Shown in pieces: positions 7,931 through 14,558 of a stretch of DNA of 64,000 nucleotides (position 1 is its first letter; each line of letters begins with the position of its first letter). Position numbers and translations under genes: made by a program. The stretch covers positions 87,520 through 151,519 of the forward strand of contig DATIYM010000020.1 of NCBI GenBank assembly GCA_035517615.1. The letters run 5' to 3'. Under the pieces are notes generated by a model. It was given only the letters and a program-made list of their open reading frames with translations. It was not told the DNA's origin and did not search any database. The DNA comes from AG25 sp035517615 (GTDB taxonomy: Bacteria > Gemmatimonadota > Gemmatimonadetes > Gemmatimonadales > GWC2-71-9).

Positions 7931-8809
7931 GTGAGTCATCTCCTCGCCCTCGCGCTCCTCGCGATCGACACCCTCGTGCGCGCCTGGCGCATTCAACTCG
8001 CGGTGTGGGCGTCCGGGGGCACGCTCGATTTCGTGAGCGCCGTACGGCTCAACCTCTACGGTGAAGCGGCATCCGCGCTCACGCCGAATCGGCTTGGAGG
8101 CGAGCCGGCCCGCTTTCTGGGACTCAACGAAGCCCGCGTGCGTCCGGTAAAGAGCCTCGTCGCGATCGGTGTGGAAGTGACCGCCGAATGGCCCGTGTTC
8201 GTCCTGCTCGGCGTGTTGCTCGTCGCTTATTACGTGCCGGACTGGCACATTGCCGCGCGTCACTGGCTCCGCCGGCATCGCGCGGAGCAGCTGGTGGCGG
8301 TGGAAGTCGTGGCGCTGCTCGTGCTGCTCGTGATTTACGCATTGCAACGCATGGCGCGCGCGGGCATGATCCGGCATCGCGTGCGCCGCCAGTGGCGCGT
8401 GGCGCTGGCGCACGTGCGTCGCGCGCCGGTGTGGGCGTTAGCGCTGGGCATGATCCTGACGGCTATCAGTATCGCCGCCCGGTCCTTGATCCTCCCCGCA
8501 CTGGCCATGGATCTGCGGCCCCGACCGCCGTTCGCGCCGATGTTCTTCGGCGCGCTGGCATTGTTGCACGCGCCTCTGGTCCTGCCGCTCCCGTCGGGCG
8601 GCGGCGGCATTGAGGTCGCGTTTCTCTCGGGGTTCGCGGGGGACTTCGGGGAGCATCAGGTGGGGATGCTCGTGCTGTGGCGGTTCTACACGACCATCCT
8701 GCTCGCCGTGCTCGGCGGCATCGCGCTGATTCGGAGCGTCGGCTACCGAGCGGCCACGGAGCTGTTCAAGGTCGGCTGGGTACGCCGCCGCAAAGAGCCC
8801 AAGGCCTGA
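7931..8809 (+). CDS. Flippase-like integral membrane protein (UPF0104/YbhN-type), lacking first helix
   Basis: 292 aa with about seven hydrophobic helices. The segment SALTPNRLGGEPARF matches the conserved TPxRxGGEPxR signature of the lysylphosphatidylglycerol-synthase transmembrane/flippase family (UPF0104), and LPSGGGGIEVAF matches its second signature. Family members normally start one or two transmembrane helices earlier; here an in-frame TGA at 7913 stops any extension, so the N-terminal helix is missing. GTG 7931 is the first start available. Either this is a short variant or a decayed 5' end. It ends 6 bases before the convergent AhpD-like gene. Confidence 0.75.
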   Translation: MSHLLALALLAIDTLVRAWRIQLAVWASGGTLDFVSAVRLNLYGEAASALTPNRLGGEPARFLGLNEARVRPVKSLVAIGVEVTAEWPVFVLLGVLLVAYYVPDWHIAARHWLRRHRAEQLVAVEVVALLVLLVIYALQRMARAGMIRHRVRRQWRVALAHVRRAPVWALALGMILTAISIAARSLILPALAMDLRPRPPFAPMFFGALALLHAPLVLPLPSGGGGIEVAFLSGFAGDFGEHQVGMLVLWRFYTTILLAVLGGIALIRSVGYRAATELFKVGWVRRRKEPKA

Positions 8810-8815
8810 GCGCGC

Positions 8816-9358
8816 TTACCTCGTCGGCTCGACTCGCAAGCTATCGTTGAATCGATTGAAGTATTCCGTCATGCCGATCACGAGCGTGATCTCGACGATC
8901 TGCCCGTCGTCCCACGCGCTCCGCAGTCTCGCGAACAGCTCATCCGTCACGTCGTGGCCGGAATGATGCACGACGTCGGCATACTCGAGTGCGGTACGCC
9001 ATCCGGGCTCGAGCGCTTGCAGCGCATCCGCCTCGCCCCGATCCTGAATGGCGTCGAGCAGCTCCGCGCTTGCTCCTTTCCGTCCTGCCAGGACAGTGTG
9101 CGAATTCAGTCAGTAGCGGCAGTGGTTGACGTGCGAGAGCCGTACCCACAGCAGCTCCTTCAGCAGTGCGGGGACGGTCCCTTCATTCATCACGGTGCGG
9201 AAATGCGCGATCATCGTTTGCAGGTGGAGCGGCCGGATCGCCACCGTGCGAAACATGTTGGGGACGTTCCCCCTCTCTCTGAGATACGTCTCAAAGATGG
9301 GCCTGACGTCTTCCGGGGCCGCATCGGGGGCGAGGGGCGGGATTCGGGGTGCGTTCAT
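8816..9358 (-). CDS. Selenocysteine-containing AhpD-like protein (CxxU; in-frame TGA at 9112-9110)
   Basis: 180 aa if TGA at 9112-9110 is read as selenocysteine (residue 83). It is a carboxymuconolactone decarboxylase/AhpD-fold protein. The AhpD catalytic set Glu-x11-Cys-x2-Cys-x3-His is matched by Glu68, Cys80, U83 and His87 (KELLWVRLSHVNHCRY-U-LNSH), so the UGA is exactly at the peroxidatic Cys. Downstream sequence in the same frame continues the fold (ALEYADVVHHSGHDVTDELF, then EITLVIGMTEYFNRFND) to a TAA. Start ATG 9358. A hairpin lies after the UGA. It would act as an alkylhydroperoxidase or disulfide-type oxidoreductase. A promoter is visible upstream on this strand. The only divergent protein gene in the first 24 kb. 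Confidence 0.85.
9080..9096 (-). promoter_or_regulatory. Putative bacterial SECIS hairpin of the AhpD-like gene
   Basis: On the minus strand CTGTCCT-ggc-AGGACGG forms a 7-bp stem (one G-T pair) with the triloop GGC. The loop starts 20 bases after the UGA, and its first base is G, as in known bacterial SECIS elements. The central five pairs are perfect. It is inside the coding region. Confidence 0.65.
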
Positions 9359-9401
9359 GGGCTGTGGCTCCGCGGGGTTCGCGACTGGGGGTGCCTGGCG
9401 C

Positions 9402-9430
9402 ATTATCGTGAGGCGGGGGAGAGCCGTCAA
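9402..9430 (-). promoter_or_regulatory. Sigma-70-type promoter of the AhpD-like selenoprotein gene
   Basis: On the minus strand TTGACG (9430-9425), a 17-base spacer and GATAAT (9407-9402). The predicted transcript start is near 9395, about 37 bases before the ATG at 9358. Confidence 0.6.
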
Positions 9431-9512
9431 ACGGGCTGCAGAACGCGCGGGCCGCCGTATTCTGCGGTAGAAAACGTCCCATCCTGAACGGCTTTGCTAC
9501 GCGTTTCAGGGC

Positions 9513-9528
9513 TGGCCCGCGCTTTGCC
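9513..9528 (+). promoter_or_regulatory. Sigma-54 (RpoN) type promoter of the pilin gene
   Basis: TGGCCCGCGCTTTGCC has the invariant -24 GG (9514-9515) and -12 GC (9526-9527) separated by exactly 10 bases. The predicted start of transcription near 9538-9540 falls just before the riboswitch. Type IV pilin genes are often RpoN/PilR-dependent, which fits. The 9359-9740 intergenic stretch holds this site, the riboswitch, its terminator and the divergent promoter; I see no gene in it. Confidence 0.6.
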
Positions 9529-9548
9529 TTTCAGGAGGTCGCATCGTT

Positions 9549-9636
9549 CTCCGTCCAGGGCAAACCACGGGTGACCGTGGGACGCAAAGCCACAGGGTCT
9601 CGACGCAATCCGTTGAGACAGCCTAGCCGCCGGGAG
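9549..9636 (+). ncRNA. Cyclic-di-GMP-I (GEMM-I) riboswitch
   Basis: Matches the GEMM-I consensus along its length: AGGGCAAACC (9557-9566), a P1b stem CCACGG/CCGTGG closed by a GTGA tetraloop (GNRA type), GGGACGCAAAGCC (9579-9591), a second stem GTCTC/GAGAC (9597-9601 with 9615-9619) and the 3' strand ACAGCCTAGCCGCC. A short P1 pairs CTCC (9549-9552) with GGAG (9633-9636). It sits in the leader of a type IV pilin gene and would couple pilin expression to c-di-GMP level. Confidence 0.9.
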
Positions 9637-9642
9637 TCGGAT

Positions 9643-9715
9643 CGAAGCGGGCAGTCCGCTTCGGCCCAACACGCTCTCACGCCCTGCTGAATGGGGCGGA
9701 GGGCGTTTGCGTTTT
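9643..9715 (+). terminator. Riboswitch expression platform: hairpin plus intrinsic terminator
   Basis: First hairpin CGAAGCGG/CCGCTTCG (9643-9650 with 9656-9663, 5-base loop). Second hairpin ACGCCCT/AGGGCGT (9679-9685 with 9700-9706) followed by the T-rich run TTGCGTTTT. The same 5' strand can pair instead with GGGCG at 9694-9698, an alternative fold suited to switching. The pilin start codon follows 26 bases after the T run, so this is probably a conditional terminator. Confidence 0.65.
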
Positions 9716-9740
9716 CCTACACTCACTCAAGGAGGAACGC

Positions 9741-10160
9741 ATGTTGGGTCGTCGCGGCTTCACACTCATCGAGCTGCTCATCGTGGTGGTCATCATCGGC
9801 ATTCTCGCCGCCATCGCGATCCCGAAATTCGCCAACACGAAGGAAAAGGCGTACATCGCCTCGATGAAGTCCGACCTTCGGAACCTGGTTACCGCCGAAG
9901 AGGCCTATTTCGCCGACTCAGTGAAGTACTCGACCCAGGTGTCCTGCGCCAATCCGCCCGCCGCGGGTAAGGTGGCGTTCTGCACGACGACCGGAAACAC
10001 GCTGGGCACGCCGACGGTGGGCACGGGCACGCAGGCGGGGTGGACGGCGAGCATCACGAACCTCAACACCACGAAGAGCTGCGCGATCTACGTGGGGGCA
10101 GTGACCCCCGCGGCCCCGGGGCAAACTACCGATCCGGAGGGCGCGCCGGTCTGCCGATAA
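9741..10160 (+). CDS. Type IV pilin-like protein (PilA/PilE family)
   Basis: 139 aa. Short leader MLGRRG, prepilin peptidase site G|FTLIE with the conserved Glu5 of the mature protein, then the hydrophobic alpha1 helix LLIVVVIIGILAAIAIPKF. The C-terminal globular part is Gly/Thr-rich with four Cys (VSC, AFC, KSC, PVC) that can form two disulfides. A good Shine-Dalgarno AAGGAGG precedes the ATG. Single gene, controlled by a sigma-54-type promoter and a c-di-GMP-I riboswitch. It is likely a major or accessory pilin; no pilus assembly genes are in the window. Confidence 0.92.
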   Translation: MLGRRGFTLIELLIVVVIIGILAAIAIPKFANTKEKAYIASMKSDLRNLVTAEEAYFADSVKYSTQVSCANPPAAGKVAFCTTTGNTLGTPTVGTGTQAGWTASITNLNTTKSCAIYVGAVTPAAPGQTTDPEGAPVCR

Positions 10161-10187
10161 TCCTCCTGGCTGGGTAAGTCGGTCTCA

Positions 10188-10224
10188 TCGAGCGGCGGCC
10201 GGTTCGGCGCCGCTCGACGTTTTA
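10188..10224 (+). terminator. Intrinsic terminator after the pilin gene
   Basis: A perfect 10-bp stem TCGAGCGGCG/CGCCGCTCGA (10188-10197 with 10208-10217) with a 10-base loop, followed by ACGTTTTATCC. Confidence 0.75.
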
Positions 10225-10241
10225 TCCCTTACATTCTTGCC

Positions 10242-11732
10242 ATGCCCGACTCGTGGCTCGATACGGACGGCCCCCGTGCGGAGCGCACCAGCGCTCCCGC
10301 GCGGGCATTTCGCATCGAACGCGATCCGCTGGGCGAGCTCGCGGTCCCCGTGGACGCGCTGTATGGCATTCAGACCGAGCGCGCGCGGCAGAATTTCCCG
10401 ATCTCCGGGCTGCTCCCGCTGGCGCGGTTCGTCACCGCCGTCGTCGCGATCAAGAAAGCCGCGGCACTCACCCATCGGGAAACGGGCCGCCTCGAGCGCC
10501 GGCTCGCCGACGCGATCGTGCAGGCGGCGGACGAGGTGCTCGGGGGGGAACACCGTGATCAGTTCGTGGTCGATCCCTATCAGGCCGGGGCGGGCACCTC
10601 GCACAACATGAACTGCAACGAGGTGCTCGCCAATCGCGCCAACGAGCTGCTCGGCGGCCGCCGTGGCGAATACATGCCGGTTCATCCGAACGATCACGTC
10701 AACATGGCGCAGTCCACGAACGACGTGATCCCCACGGCGATTCGCCTCGCCGCCCTGCTCGAAATGGCGGCCTTGCTGGAAGCGCAGGAACAGCTCGCCA
10801 GGGCGTTCCTCGCCCGGGGCCAGGCATTCGATTCGATCCTCAAATCCGCTCGCACCCATTTGCAGGACGCCACTCCGATTCGGCTCGGCCAGGAATTCAC
10901 GGCGTACGGACGCATCTGCGAGCGCAGTCGCGAGCGAGTGGCCCGTGCCGCCGATCCGCTGCGCGAGCTGGGCATTGGCGGCAGCGCGGTCGGCACCGGG
11001 CTCAATGTCGAGCCAGCGTACCCGAAGCTCGTGGTGCGGCATCTCCAGGAAATCACCGGGCTCACGCTCCGCGAGGGATCCGACCGAGTCCAGCTGATGC
11101 AGTCTCTGGGAGATGTGACGGGGTTCTCGGGTGCGCTTCGCGCCTACGCCGCGGACTTGGGCAAAATCGCAAGCGATATCCGGCTGCTCGCGTCGGGTCC
11201 CCGCACCGGGTTCGCCGAAATCAATCTGCCTCCCGTGCAACCGGGATCGAGCATCATGCCGGGAAAAGTGAACCCTTCGATCGCCGAGATGGTGAACATG
11301 GTGTGCTATCAGGTGATCGGAAATGACGTGTGCGTAGGCGTGGCGGCTGAAGCGGGACAGCTCGAGCTCAACGTGATGATGCCGGTGATCGCGCACAACC
11401 TCCTGTTCACCATGATGATTCTCGCGAACGCGACCCGCGTCTTCGCCGAGCGCTGCGTCTCCGGGATCACGGCCGACGCGGAGCAGTGCGCCTACTGGCT
11501 CGAACGCAGTCCCGCCATCGTAACCGCCCTCGCGCCGCGGATCGGCTACGCCGAAGCGGCGCGGCTCGCCAAGGAAGCGGTGGCTCAGAACGTCACGGTC
11601 CGGGAGCTGGTCAGGCGCAAGGGCTTGCTCAGTGATGCCGAACTCGACCAGGTGCTCGACCTCCGTGCTATGACTGAACTTGGGGTACCTGGAGCCCGGC
11701 CCCCAAAGCCTGCGGGCGACGCCGGGCATTGA
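10242..11732 (+). CDS. aspA: Aspartate ammonia-lyase
   Basis: 496 aa of the fumarase/aspartase superfamily. The loop signature GSSIMPGKVNP carries the catalytic Ser; YGIQTERARQNFPISG near residue 41, AGAGTSHNMNCNEVLANRA and HPNDHVNMAQSTND are aspartase-type segments. It converts L-aspartate to fumarate and ammonia. The first 20 residues (up to RAFRIERD) are an extension not usual in the family. Class II fumarase is the main alternative, but the YGIQTxRAxxNFPISG block favours aspartase. Bounded by terminators or regulatory sites on both sides, so probably a single-gene unit. Confidence 0.88.
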   Translation: MPDSWLDTDGPRAERTSAPARAFRIERDPLGELAVPVDALYGIQTERARQNFPISGLLPLARFVTAVVAIKKAAALTHRETGRLERRLADAIVQAADEVLGGEHRDQFVVDPYQAGAGTSHNMNCNEVLANRANELLGGRRGEYMPVHPNDHVNMAQSTNDVIPTAIRLAALLEMAALLEAQEQLARAFLARGQAFDSILKSARTHLQDATPIRLGQEFTAYGRICERSRERVARAADPLRELGIGGSAVGTGLNVEPAYPKLVVRHLQEITGLTLREGSDRVQLMQSLGDVTGFSGALRAYAADLGKIASDIRLLASGPRTGFAEINLPPVQPGSSIMPGKVNPSIAEMVNMVCYQVIGNDVCVGVAAEAGQLELNVMMPVIAHNLLFTMMILANATRVFAERCVSGITADAEQCAYWLERSPAIVTALAPRIGYAEAARLAKEAVAQNVTVRELVRRKGLLSDAELDQVLDLRAMTELGVPGARPPKPAGDAGH

Positions 11733-11741
11733 AACCCGACT
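11732..11741 (+). promoter_or_regulatory. Possible operator half-site upstream of the Rrf2 gene
   Basis: AAACCCGACT, 21 bases before the rrf2 start codon. The same 10 bases recur at 12251-12260 ahead of the rhodanese gene, there as part of a palindrome. A shared site before the regulator and its adjacent operon suggests autoregulation. Inference only. Confidence 0.35.
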
Positions 11742-11762
11742 TATCGCATCGCATATTGAGGC

Positions 11763-12218
11763 ATGCGAATCACCACCTGGGGTGAATACGGCCTGATCGT
11801 CTCCGTGAGCCTGGCACGGCGGGCGGGAGAAGGTCCGGTCGCCGCTCGGGAGTTGGCTGAGCAGGAGCGGCTGCCCCATGATTACGTCGAACAGATCCTG
11901 CTGCGCCTGCGGCGTGCGGGTCTGGTGGAGTCGGTTCGGGGAGCCAAGGGCGGCTACCAGCTCGCCCGCTCGCCCGAGCATGTCACCGTCAAAGACGTCA
12001 TTTCCGCCTCAGAGCACGTCACCTTCGAAGTCAACTGCGACGCCCATCCTGTCGACCCGCACCGATGTAGCCGGGACGCGTCGTGCAGCATCCGGCCGGT
12101 GTGGCGGATGCTCGAACAGCGTGTCAACGAGCTGCTGTCGAGCATTTCGCTCGCCGACCTGACGACGCACGACGAGCCGACCGTCTATCAGATTACTGGA
12201 GTAATGGTCGGGAACTAG
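11763..12218 (+). CDS. Rrf2/IscR family transcriptional regulator
   Basis: 151 aa. An N-terminal winged helix typical of Rrf2 proteins (RITTWGEYGLIVSVSLARR, then RLPHDYVEQILLRLRRAGLVESVRGAKGGYQLAR) followed by a helix with three Cys at 92, 102 and 108, spacing close to the [2Fe-2S] ligand set of IscR. It probably senses Fe-S or sulfur status and controls the cysteine/sulfur-transfer operon that starts 90 bases downstream. A 14-base palindrome ATTACTGGAGTAAT (12192-12205) lies in its own 3' coding end. Confidence 0.9.
   Translation: MRITTWGEYGLIVSVSLARRAGEGPVAARELAEQERLPHDYVEQILLRLRRAGLVESVRGAKGGYQLARSPEHVTVKDVISASEHVTFEVNCDAHPVDPHRCSRDASCSIRPVWRMLEQRVNELLSSISLADLTTHDEPTVYQITGVMVGN
12192..12205 (+). 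promoter_or_regulatory. Perfect palindrome, candidate operator
   Basis: ATTACT-GG-AGTAAT, 14 bases, within the last codons of the Rrf2 gene and about 100 bases before the rhodanese start. AT-rich compared with its surroundings. It could be an operator of the downstream operon; this is not established. Confidence 0.3.
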
Positions 12219-12250
12219 CCTCACTACAACATCGTTTTTTTTCTGATCCC

Positions 12251-12275
12251 AAACCCGACTGGCGACGTCGGGTTT
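12251..12275 (+). promoter_or_regulatory. Inverted repeat in the leader of the sulfur operon
   Basis: AAACCCGAC-tggcgac-GTCGGGTTT, a perfect 9-bp palindrome with a 7-base spacer, 32 bases before the rhodanese start. A T8 run lies upstream, not downstream, so it is not a + strand terminator of the usual form. The left half repeats the site in front of rrf2. Operator or leader hairpin. Confidence 0.45.
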
Positions 12276-12307
12276 CGATCTCGTATTTGGATCACAGGGG
12301 AGACACT

Positions 12308-13159
12308 ATGGTGGACTACGCGCATCCGGAGGTGCTGGTCTCGACAGCATGGGTCGGCGAGCATCTCCATGATCCCGACATCCGGCTGATCGAAGTCGAT
12401 GTCGACACGACGGCATACGATTCGGGCCACATCGAGGGAGCGGTGGGCTGGAACTGGCAGTCACAGCTCAACGACCGGCTGCGGCGCGACATTCCCGACG
12501 CGCGCGCATTTGCGGACCTACTGAGCGCGGCTGGAGTGACGCCGAAGACTGCGGTCGTGCTGTACGGAGACAACAACAACTGGTTCGCCGCGTTCGCATT
12601 CTGGCTGCTGCAGCTGTACGGCCACAAGCGCGTGCGGCTGATGAACGGTGGACGCGCGAAGTGGGTTGCCGAGCAGCGCGCGCTCGTCACCGCGCCAGCC
12701 AACGTAGCGCGCACGAACTATCCCGCGCCAAAGCGGGCCAACACCGCGCTGCGCGCCAAGCGCCCGGATATCGAGCGGGCGCTGCGCGGCAAGTCGATCG
12801 GTCTCGTGGATGTGCGTTCGCCCGCCGAATTCGTGGGCGATATCGTTGCTCCGCCAGGAATGACCGAAACCGCACAACGCGCGGGCCACATTCCCGGCGC
12901 GCACAACGTGCCCTGGGCTCAGGCGGTGGCTCCCGATGGCACATTCAAACCGCGCGAAGAGTTGGAGCGCTTGTATCGTCAGGCGGGCGTGCTCGACCGT
13001 GACGAGGTCATCGCGTACTGCCGCATCGGCGAACGCTCGAGCCACACGTGGTTCGCGCTCAAATACCTGCTCGGCGTGGACAAGGTCCGAAATTATGATG
13101 GCTCGTGGACCGAGTGGGGCAATCTGATCGGGGCGCCAATTGTGAAGGGGAGCGAGTGA
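12308..13159 (+). CDS. Thiosulfate sulfurtransferase (two-domain rhodanese, CysA2/SseA-like)
   Basis: 283 aa with two rhodanese domains; the N-terminal one is inactive and the C-terminal one holds the catalytic Cys238 in the loop CRIGERS. Long stretches (YDSGHIEGA, YGDNNNWFA, GERSSHTWF, NYDGSWTEWG) match mycobacterial CysA2-type thiosulfate sulfurtransferases. It would supply persulfide sulfur to the MoeZ-like activating enzyme encoded later in the same operon. ATG start chosen because of the GGGGAGA ribosome binding site just before it. The stop overlaps the cysM-like start by 4 bases. Confidence 0.93.
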   Translation: MVDYAHPEVLVSTAWVGEHLHDPDIRLIEVDVDTTAYDSGHIEGAVGWNWQSQLNDRLRRDIPDARAFADLLSAAGVTPKTAVVLYGDNNNWFAAFAFWLLQLYGHKRVRLMNGGRAKWVAEQRALVTAPANVARTNYPAPKRANTALRAKRPDIERALRGKSIGLVDVRSPAEFVGDIVAPPGMTETAQRAGHIPGAHNVPWAQAVAPDGTFKPREELERLYRQAGVLDRDEVIAYCRIGERSSHTWFALKYLLGVDKVRNYDGSWTEWGNLIGAPIVKGSE

Positions 13160-14109
13160 AAACGGCGGCGGATCGGCGGACCGGCGGACCGGCGGTCCGT
13201 GGAGACTTCATCGAGCCGATATTGTGGAGTCTTGTTGGGAACACGCCGTTGCTCCCGCTCGATCCGCCGATCCGCCCATCCGCCGGTCCGCCCGTCTTTC
13301 TCAAGGCCGAGTGGTTCAATCCGGGCGGCAGCGTCAAGGATCGGCCGGCCCTGTTCATTTTGCGTGATGGAGTGGCGCGACGCGCGCTGCCGGGAAAGCG
13401 CCTGCTCGATGCCACGAGCGGGAATACCGGCATCGCGTACGCGATGCTCGGAGCCGCGGCCGGCATTGGCGTGACGCTGTGTGTGCCGGCAAACGCCAGC
13501 GTTGAGCGCAAGGTGCTGCTCGAGGCCTACGGCGCCGACGTCATCTACACCGATCCACTCGAGGGGACGGATGGCGCGATCCGCCGCGCGCAGTCGCTTG
13601 CGGCCGCGGAGCCCGACCGCTACTGGTACGCCGACCAGTACAACAATCCCGCGAACCCGGAAGCGCACGCGATCACCACCGCTCAGGAGATCTGGCGTCA
13701 GACCGAAGGCCGCGTCACGCGGCTCGTCGCCGGACTGGGCACGACCGGAACGCTCATGGGAACGGGTCGGCGGCTGCGCGAGCTGAGCCCGAACATCGAG
13801 TTGGTCGCGGTCCAGCCCGAGGGGCCGTTTCACGGGCTCGAAGGTCTCAAGCATCTGGCTACCGCCATCGTCCCCGGCATCTACAATCCCTCGATTCCCG
13901 ACCGCACGGAGTTCGTCGCCACCGAGGCTGCCGAAGCCATGGTGCGCCGACTGGCGCGTGAGGCCGGGCTATTTGTGGGCTGGTCAGCCGGTGCCGCCGT
14001 GGTCGCGGCCGAGCGGCTTCCGGGCTCCGCGCTGACCGTCGTGATTGCCCCCGATTCGGGCATGCGCTACCTGAGCGAGCGCGAGCGGGTCGAGGGCACC
14101 GCGCTATGA
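13156..14109 (+). CDS. cysM: Cysteine synthase, CysM-like (PLP-dependent)
   Basis: 317 aa, fold-type II PLP enzyme. PLP Lys61 in GGSVKDRP, phosphate-binding TSGNTGIAYA, GLGTTGTLMGTG. It aligns best with CysO-dependent CysM (QYNNPANPEAH and FVGWSAGAAVVAAE), which uses O-phosphoserine and CysO thiocarboxylate in mycobacteria. Near the position of the O-phosphoserine-selecting Arg of that enzyme I see Lys in GLEGLKHL by eye alignment. GTG start overlapping the previous stop. Odd: two opposed arrays of four 8-base repeats at 13167-13198 and 13261-13292 lie in the 5' coding part and encode RRTGGPAVRG and PPIRPSAGPP, lengthening the N-terminus and one loop. Confidence 0.88.
   Translation: MKTAADRRTGGPAVRGDFIEPILWSLVGNTPLLPLDPPIRPSAGPPVFLKAEWFNPGGSVKDRPALFILRDGVARRALPGKRLLDATSGNTGIAYAMLGAAAGIGVTLCVPANASVERKVLLEAYGADVIYTDPLEGTDGAIRRAQSLAAAEPDRYWYADQYNNPANPEAHAITTAQEIWRQTEGRVTRLVAGLGTTGTLMGTGRRLRELSPNIELVAVQPEGPFHGLEGLKHLATAIVPGIYNPSIPDRTEFVATEAAEAMVRRLAREAGLFVGWSAGAAVVAAERLPGSALTVVIAPDSGMRYLSERERVEGTAL
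13167..13198 (+). repeat. Four tandem 8-base repeats (GGCGGAYC type) inside the cysM gene
   Basis: Units ggcggatc, ggcggacc, ggcggacc, ggcggtcc, directly after the start codon region. An inverted partner array lies 62 bases further on. Confidence 0.8.
13261..13292 (-). repeat. Inverted array of four 8-base repeats inside the cysM gene
   Basis: On the + strand gatccgcc, gatccgcc, catccgcc, ggtccgcc, which is the reverse complement of the unit in the 13167-13198 array. The two arrays can pair into a long GC-rich hairpin in the mRNA. Confidence 0.8.
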
Positions 14110-14558
14110 CGCTGTTCCTGGACGCGAACTTCGTCGCGGCAATTCGCCGCCAGGGCGAAGCGGACTATCCACGAGAGACCTGTGGCCTGATGGCGGGATC
14201 AAAGCGAGGCGAGAGCACGCGCGTGACGCGTCTCGTTCCCGTGACCAACACCCGGACCGATTCGGCGCACAATCGCTATCTTATCGACCCAGAAGAATAC
14301 CGGCGGGCGCAGATCGAGCTCGACGCCGCGGGTCTCGAGATCGTCGGTATCTATCATTCGCACCCCGACCACCCGGCGCAGCCATCCGAGTTCGATCGGG
14401 AACATGCGCTGCCGTGGTGGAGCTATGTGATTGTGAGAGTCGCGGCGGGACATGCGCAGGAGGTTCGCAGTTGGCGACTCGTGGACGATCGTTCGATGTT
14501 TCAAGAGGAATCCATAACGCAAGACGAACGGAAGGTTGCATGGCAGTCACCGTCCTGA
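14106..14558 (+). CDS. JAMM/MPN+ metalloprotease (Mec-like, M67 family)
   Basis: 150 aa. The complete JAMM zinc site is present: Glu24 (RETCGL), His84-Ser-His86 and Asp97 in HSHPDHPAQPSEFD. In the mycobacterial CysO pathway the Mec protease releases cysteine from the CysO-cysteine adduct by cutting after the carrier GG. Here it lies between the CysM-like synthase and the CysO fusion gene, so it probably has that role and may also cut the fusion protein at its internal GG. It overlaps the previous gene by 4 bases and the next by 19. Confidence 0.9.
   Translation: MTLFLDANFVAAIRRQGEADYPRETCGLMAGSKRGESTRVTRLVPVTNTRTDSAHNRYLIDPEEYRRAQIELDAAGLEIVGIYHSHPDHPAQPSEFDREHALPWWSYVIVRVAAGHAQEVRSWRLVDDRSMFQEESITQDERKVAWQSPS

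Noticed and set aside
12251..12275. Inverted repeat as a rho-independent terminator of rrf2
   Set aside because: No T run follows on the + strand; the T8 run is upstream. An operator or leader hairpin is more likely.
13167..13292. CRISPR-like array
   Set aside because: The units are 8 bases with no spacers, and the second block is inverted. It is a short repeat pair, not a CRISPR array.
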